DNA from: Megaleporinus macrocephalus
Lineage: Eukaryota; Chordata; Actinopteri; Characiformes; Anostomidae
NCBI GenBank assembly: GCA_021613375.1
Contig: CM038710.1
Coordinates: forward strand, 26,548,763 to 26,612,762
DNA length: 64,000 nucleotides
Reading direction: 5' to 3'
Part shown: one piece after another, positions 25,052 through 64,000 of the stretch
Position numbering within the stretch: position 1 is the stretch's first letter
How the letters are laid out: every line of letters begins with the position of its first letter
Notes under the pieces: generated by a model
Database searches by the model: none
Seen by the model: only the letters and a program-made list of their open reading frames with translations
What the model was told of the DNA's origin: nothing
Made by a program: the position numbers and the translations under genes

Positions 25052-25610
25052 TGAACGCCATAGCGGTATGCATTATTTATAAAGTTGGGCTGAAGGGAAT
25101 GCAGGGCTGTGTCGGAGCTTTGCAGAGCCAGTTCTCACTCACGGCTCCATAAGGACATCAAATCTGGCACATGTGGAAATGTGAAGTGCACGTAGGCTAA
25201 TGCCTGTCAATGCCTCAGAACATCTGCTTACATAACAGCATTTTGGCTCAAGGCTTAACTTTCAAGTCCATTGCTGTCTTGTCACTGAAGAGGAGTCGCT
25301 TTGGCCGGAGTGCCCTGGACAAGTTAAGGGGCAGTGCTTCTTGAAAGTGATGCAAAGTGCTCATAAACTCAGAGTTTACTCCGCTGATTGGCATGCCCAT
25401 TAAAAATGGTTCTTCGAGAGTTCTTTAGTACAGGCAGGCAGCTATGTGAATTATTATATAATATATATTATTATATTTATTAAAAGAACCAGATGCTTGG
25501 TTAAACTATGAAGAAAGACTTGTTGTATCTGGTTCTTCAACAGATGCTTTTATAAATGTCTCTATGTAGCTCCAAACCTGAAGGACATTTGATGTGAAGA
25601 CTGTAATAAA

Positions 25611-25988
25611 TAAAGGGGACCTATTTTCTGGATTTTTTATTGTCTACTAGAAAAGGTTGACATGCTCTAATTTTTCCAAAACGTTGTCTGAAACGCTCTG
25701 TTAGAGCTCCTGTGTCTATAAGCTCCCCCTACCGATGCGCCCAGTGGGCTCAGATTGGTCTGCTCACATACCTTCATACCAGTGTGGCAAGTTCCCCCCA
25801 AACACGCTGTGGGAGCACTTATCTTGGTGTCGGTTTTGCAGTGATAGTTTGAGCGTTCAATTCTGAAAGTCATGTAGAAGTTAGGTTGGTAGACCTGGTC
25901 TGCCTTCGCAAGCTGGACTGGAGCAGAACGTTTCAGAGTGGTACAATTTTAGGTAGAAGACCGAAAAAGCATATTAGGTCCCCTTTAA
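25611..25988. mobile_element. MITE with AAAGGGGACCTA inverted ends
   Basis: Starts TAAAGGGGACCTATTTTC and ends TATTAGGTCCCCTTTAA, so the ends are inverted copies over about 12 bases. It is 378 bp long with no coding frame of its own. Confidence 0.65.
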
Positions 25989-26068
25989 GTCTTTGGCCTT
26001 CAACACATTTCCCTGTGTACTGCAGTCTAACTCAGTCCATAATCATCTCTCTTTCTCGTTTATCTCAG

Positions 26069-26145
26069 GAGGCCATGCATGAAAAGGCTGATGGATAGCT
26101 GCATCCAGAGCATGGAGGTGAAAAGCCAGCACAGACCTAAAGAAG
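26069..26145 (+). other. Possible untranslated mapk4 exon with GC donor
   Basis: The acceptor TTATCTCAG precedes 26069. After 77 bases comes AAG|GCAAGT, the strong form of the rare GC-type donor. It contains an 8-codon upstream ORF (MHEKADG). Offered as a candidate 5' untranslated exon only. Confidence 0.25.
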
Positions 26146-26817
26146 GCAAGTACAGGCTCTTAGCTTGCGCACTAATTACATCAGGGTTTCCTCCTGATCA
26201 GTTCAGCACCAGCAGCCCAGCATTGAGTATGCATCACGTCTAGAGTACATGGCTCGTACAGGACAGAGAGAACAACAGAGCATCTCCGACAGCATCCTAG
26301 AGCTCCTTGGAGAGTAATTCAGTTTTGAGGTGCTTTTGGAATAAAGATCGCAGTCCAGGAACCCGAGAGTCTCCGTCTACTGTACATGTGTAGCAGGCTT
26401 TGACTGGCTGCGGGATGTTGCTATGGAAACACTTGCCCTGCACCAGAGCCCTGTTGTATTCTACCCAATGCTGTGCCCTCTTCACTTTGAAGGACCGCGT
26501 GCACATAGCACTCTGTAATTTAGGAGGCTTCTCTCAGAGAGGAAATTCAATCCACCAGGCTCATTTAAGATGACTGTAATCACCATCCATTTCAGCTTCA
26601 CGCTCTAATCTCCTTATAACTACTTCAAACATCCCTGCACGTGGTGTTTTTGACTCATTTCATGGGTAATGTCTTGGTAATTTTTGGAATATTTCATCAT
26701 ACCAAAAGCCAGGATTTGGCACCTGTTTGTGTGATTTCAGTAATTACGTTATAACATGAATTACGCTTTCCTCACTCCACAGCCTCTCTCAGGCAGTGCC
26801 CGGTGGCTTCTCTATGA

Positions 26818-44484
<17,667 letters not shown>

Positions 44485-44833
44485 GCGGGTAGGCGAGACT
44501 GGCGCACGGTAGAGGTGTCTTCGTTTTATGGGATTTCTTATTGCTGCTCGTGCAAGTTGGCAGAGATTTATGAATGTGTAACTTGCTCAAGAAAGTACAC
44601 AAACCATTGTTTTGAGAGTGCTGATTGTGAATCTATAACAAAAACATGTCTGAATGTACTTTCATGGTTCTTTAAGGTCCTTTTTTAAGGTTCCCTTGAA
44701 ATTCTGACTGTTTTTATTCAGACTTCATACGCTCTGCAGAAGAGCTGCTTTTTATACAGCTCGATTCTTCACCTTTGCAATAGTACTCGGAGGAGGACTG
44801 TCTGTTGAATGACTATTTCCAATGTTTTCACTT

Positions 44834-44839
44834 AATAAA
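44834..44839 (+). terminator. mapk4 polyadenylation signal
   Basis: AATAAA 350 bases after the mapk4 stop codon. Confidence 0.6.
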
Positions 44840-47800
44840 CTTATTCTTTATAATACGTGACGTGCTGATGGTGATTCGATTACAGCTAATCAAAATGCTC
44901 ATGAAAGTGGCACAGCTTGAAGGAAACAGATGGTACGCGGTTCTGTTATTCTTTGTAATTTTAATTCCCATAATTTAATTTGTTAAAATGCAGACAACTC
45001 TCACAAAAAAAAATAATCAAAAGAAATAAAACAATAATACAGTACATATGCAGATAAGGGTAGTATTGTTAGGTCTACAGCCCTGTCTTAAGAGGGTACC
45101 AGACAGTTTACAGCATGGCACTAACAGCATGGCAGTACAGAGAGACAACACATAGCAGGCATCAGCAGGCCAGCAAAGGAGTAGGCTACATTCTGTCTAG
45201 TTTTGCGGATGAGAACATAGAAAAGAAACGCAATCAGTACATCCACTAAGGGAGAAAAGTCGATACGCTGCCGAGTAGAAAACTGCAACCTTCACTTTTT
45301 ATCTTCTTTTTTTTCTCTTCAACATGGATGGGGCACAACAATTCCACTGAATTGATACTGTACACTGATAGACTGAACTCATATTACGTTTGTTCATAGT
45401 CACGATGGTTTTTTTTCCAGAAGGGTTTTGCGAGTTCTATATAAAGCTCCATGAAGCACAGCCATTGGCACTTTTGTTCTAAACGAGGGCTCTGTTTATA
45501 GTTAAATGCTACCCTCCTGTGGCCGCACATGCTACTGCATACTCTGAGAGACATTGGCCGTATGAAGTTTAGATATGTACACATAAATATGCCAGCAATA
45601 GAAAGAGAGCAACTGCCGAAAAAACAAGCAGATAACATCGCCTGCTGGTTTGTAATAGTGACAGGTCTGGTGAAAAAAACCTGTGGAGGTTCTATTTGGC
45701 AACTCGCTATTGCAGTACAGGGAAACAAAATTACAAAGGACTTTTTTAACCTTTACTTTCCAAAAATAATCATGAACATTGCTGAATTTGAACAATTAGC
45801 AAGCACTCTCTCGCTCTCGCTCTCTCTTTATCTCTCTCAAACAAAGGAGAGAATTCCCTGGGCAAAAAAAATCAATGGATATATGGAATCTCTCAGTATT
45901 TTTAGTCTATTACAACCATTACCTGAATTATTCTTTTACATATTGCATTAATTAAGAAACCATTATATCAGGACATATTTTAGATCCGTTTCTTGACATT
46001 ACATACATTTCTATCAGGACCCTTTTAGAGCCCAGTTCACTCTCCATGACAAAAGTAAGCACTCAAGGTAAAACTCAGATATGTAGAAAAATATAGTATG
46101 AATGAAATTTATATATCTATTGATTTAATTTTTTTTTTAAATCACACCCACCATGAACAGTTTATTATTTCTTTTTTTTTCTCCTCTAAGTGTAGCAGCG
46201 TACAAATAACGCATGATCAGAATTCACACTGCCACAAACTAAAACAGGAAAGGACATGAGACACCTTACACTATTCCTGGTTATTCCATACAGAAGTTGT
46301 AGTTAACAGTTTTGTCTTTAATTGACATTTTTTAGGCAACTGTAATGAGTTATTTCTACAATATGATAATGTAAACACCACAGTACTGAAGTTACTGTAT
46401 CTGACAAACAGTAAAGCACAATATTACAAGGCAAATGGCCATCGAAGCATAGATTTGTTCATGATGAAAGATAAAAACAAAAAAGTATAGTACACACACA
46501 AGGAAAAAAAAAGTTAACACTTTGCATTGGTTTAAAGCCACACGTACAAATCAGCTGACTATCCAGAGGCAGAGTATTAAGGTGTCTTTCAAACCACCAT
46601 CCTTATGTCAACATTAGCCACACCTGGCTAACCAAACAACACCACCATAGACGGATAACCGAAACAGAACTGAATAACCAATAACTGTCGACACTGACCT
46701 ATTAATATGTTGACCTCATTTGACCACGCATGCTGTGTCCGCATGGCCACATTCTGACCAATGGTTTTATACCATGATCTCGCAGTTACAAAACCCAAAC
46801 GACCTTTTTTATTTGACTTTTCTCTTAATAGATCAAATTTGTGTCGCTGCAACAGCAGATACAACCCAACATCTGCTCACGGCCCTGTCTAAAGAATGCT
46901 ATTGCTGAGGGGAATCGTCAGTGGGATTACATCAAGCCACACTGCAATGTAATTCACACATTTGTGCACTGGTAGCCAGATCTGTGCCACAGAGTGTTTA
47001 CCACTGCCCTTCTAGAAGAGTATGTGCGATTGCTGGTGTAGTGATGGTATATGGGGTGCATACATGTACTGTGCTGTTGAGTAGGTTTTGGCTGTAACTG
47101 CACGTACAGGCGATATCTTGGCATTATTTTTCTTACTGAGGTCTACTGCCATTTAATATACTTCTAGACATTGTTTAGTCTGTAATGTATCTAATACTTT
47201 GCACGTTCTCGTTCGTCAACACAGACAAACCGATTTCTCAGATAACCTTAAACCAGGACAGAGTAAGTAAATGGAAATACTTGTACTAGATCTGAGTTAA
47301 CTGACATCTTTGGTAAAAACATTTTCTACAGAGAGCTTTGATAATTGTTGAGGCACCCCTACTACACAGATTATGGTATACAGAACCATAAAATAGTCCT
47401 TTTCAATAGCTCTAGACAAAAACAAACAAATTGGCTTCTTTTGGACAATGTAAGGTGTCTTGCATCCAAAATCATTTTAGGCTTGTTGAAATATATGATT
47501 TTCAACATGAGTGTTCTGTTGATCAAAGATATGTGCTGTATTGAGATTCCCCCGGTAATTGCAGTGCGTAGGAAATGATATGCATTTCTAAGAGAAAGAG
47601 ATACATTTGGTGTTTCAGCCTATGGTACAAAATACCATGCAGCAGACAGGGAATTATCCTAAAACCTCTACAATTCTCAAATTATCAAGAAAAAAAAAAT
47701 CACCCAAATTTCAAAATTAAATCAAAATAGCAGATGCCTGAACTTGAATGAACTAAAACCTTCAGTTGATTCAGATTCTTTGGGTGTTGCAGCTTTTGAT

Positions 47801-48958
47801 TTGTTTATTGTTGCTTTTTTGTATATTTTCATTTCTTTGTATTGATCTCCAGTAGTTTGTGACTGGTCTGTCAAAGCTTTGTATCTGTCAATACTCTGGC
47901 CCAACATTGAAGCGTCTAAGATTTTTAGAGACAAAATAAAGAGCAAATAAAAATCCAAAGTCCGTTATGAAAAATATGTACAGTAAAAATGTTAGTATAC
48001 ATAATTAAAAGCTTGATATCTTTCTTGTTACGTCTCTTTAAAAAAAAAAGCTTGTAGTGAAATATCTGAATAAATATGATAAAAAAGGGCTTTGTTTACC
48101 CTATAATGATGAGTAAAATCAGATTCTTAGTGTTTTACTACACTCTCTGCTTATTTTTCATATCTTTTTTTACTCACTAGCTTTGCTTTTGGATGGCAGA
48201 GAGCTGGTTGAGGTATGATGAACATGAATGACAGTATTTACACTTAGCTGATTTCTGGGACCTTATATCAGAGCTCCAACGGATACAGCAGTTATTGCAG
48301 TGTATTATTTGCACGGGCTGAACAGTTTTTTTTACAGTTTACTTCAAAATTGAACAGTTTTTGCATTTCAGTGTATACGGTATATGATATACATTCAGTA
48401 CGTTGTGGACCAAATAAAGCCTTAAACAGGCCCGTGTGTCATTTAAGGTAGCAGATTGATTACACTCTTACATCTAAACACTGTCATAGGTTGCTATAGG
48501 AGTCCTCTTTTCTTACCTATCGATACTGAAAGTGGTCATTTCAGAATGCATGCACTTTTGGCATGTGCGTGTTCATATGTGCGCTTCTGACCATTTGACC
48601 ATGTAGACACAGCCATGACCGTGAGCAAACTCTGCTTGCATGACCACAGGTTTACGAGAAGTCATTGTTGTGGTAATGAAATGCACTGCTTCATGAGACG
48701 TACTGTTTCCGCTAACATTACAACAGCTACAACTGAAAAAAAGAAAATAAATACTTGTAGATAAAACAAAGAACATTAAGTCAGAAAATTCTAGATGCTC
48801 CCCAGGCAGCTTCTGAACACTCTCCCCCATTTTTCATGGCCTTCCTCAACTCTATTTCAACCTCTCTATTCATCTCACGACCTTCCGGTTGTAATTTTTT
48901 TTTTTCTTGCCTTTGACCCATCACCTCGCTATACATTCTCTCTATCCCTTGTTCTCCC
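44840..48958 (-). other. Convergent interval and probable slc20a2 3' untranslated region
   Basis: No supported coding gene. Being directly downstream of the slc20a2 stop on the minus strand, part of this is 3' untranslated sequence. Minus-strand AATAAA signals (TTTATT on plus) occur at 47804-47809 and 46161-46166. Which one is used cannot be told by eye. Confidence 0.4.

Positions 48959-64000
<15,042 letters not shown>

Larger units (their letters stand above)
23967..25065 (+). promoter_or_regulatory. GC-rich promoter and probable first exon of mapk4
   Basis: A CpG-rich region with the octamer ATGCAAAT (23967-23974), inverted and direct CCAAT boxes (AGCCAATGAG near 23990; GATTGG near 24039) and a palindromic CRE. 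A CT tract lies at 24303-24341. Possible splice donors are CCCGG|GTAAGA at 24533 and GCG|GTATGC at 25066. No coding frame of mapk4 is here, so any exon would be 5' untranslated. Assignment to mapk4 rests on position and strand only. Confidence 0.45.

Overview
The window is nuclear DNA of a teleost fish, most likely an otophysan such as a characin or catfish relative. The evidence is genes split by GT-AG introns, abundant microsatellites, tRNA-derived SINEs, several Tc1/mariner and hAT remnants, and a foldback repeat that I associate from memory with characiform and siluriform genomes. The fish-type tetraspanin tspan36 agrees with this. No prokaryotic or viral gene was recognised.

Four protein genes are supported, and all their splice junctions were checked for frame. 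(1) mpeg1/perforin-2 (+, CDS 2561-5030, two exons, 699 aa), behind a compact promoter with TATA, PU.1-like and IRF-like sites. (2) tspan36 (+, 12028-17691, seven exons, 242 aa), with a MITF/TFE-type M-box and an E-box just upstream. (3) mapk4/ERK4 (+, 26821-44484, five coding exons, 667 aa), preceded by a GC-rich promoter with an 18-bp palindrome centred on a CRE. (4) slc20a2/PiT2 (-, from the window's right edge down to the stop at 48959; 574 C-terminal residues present, first exons outside). mapk4 and slc20a2 converge tail to tail near 44.8-45 kb.

The most interesting feature is in slc20a2. The penultimate coding exon is present twice in tandem: exon A at 53472-53556 and exon B at 52444-52528. 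Both are 85 nt, have the same phases and intact splice sites, and encode 28-residue versions of the same conserved transport segment (20/28 identical). At 15 of the 20 shared residues the codons differ, so both copies appear old and selected as protein. Including both or neither gives an immediate in-frame stop, so they should be mutually exclusive. The intron before exon A carries eight sense-strand TGCATG (RBFOX-type) hexamers, four near each end. A 51-nt CU tract lies 131-181 nt before exon B. Together these suggest a regulated, possibly neural or muscle, switch between two phosphate transporter isoforms.

The remaining sequence is intron and intergenic DNA. It holds LINE reverse-transcriptase fragments, at least six SINE copies, two hAT elements with exact 8-bp target-site duplications, Tc1 relics and MITEs, a 22-bp minisatellite beside an slc20a2 splice donor, and long dinucleotide repeats.
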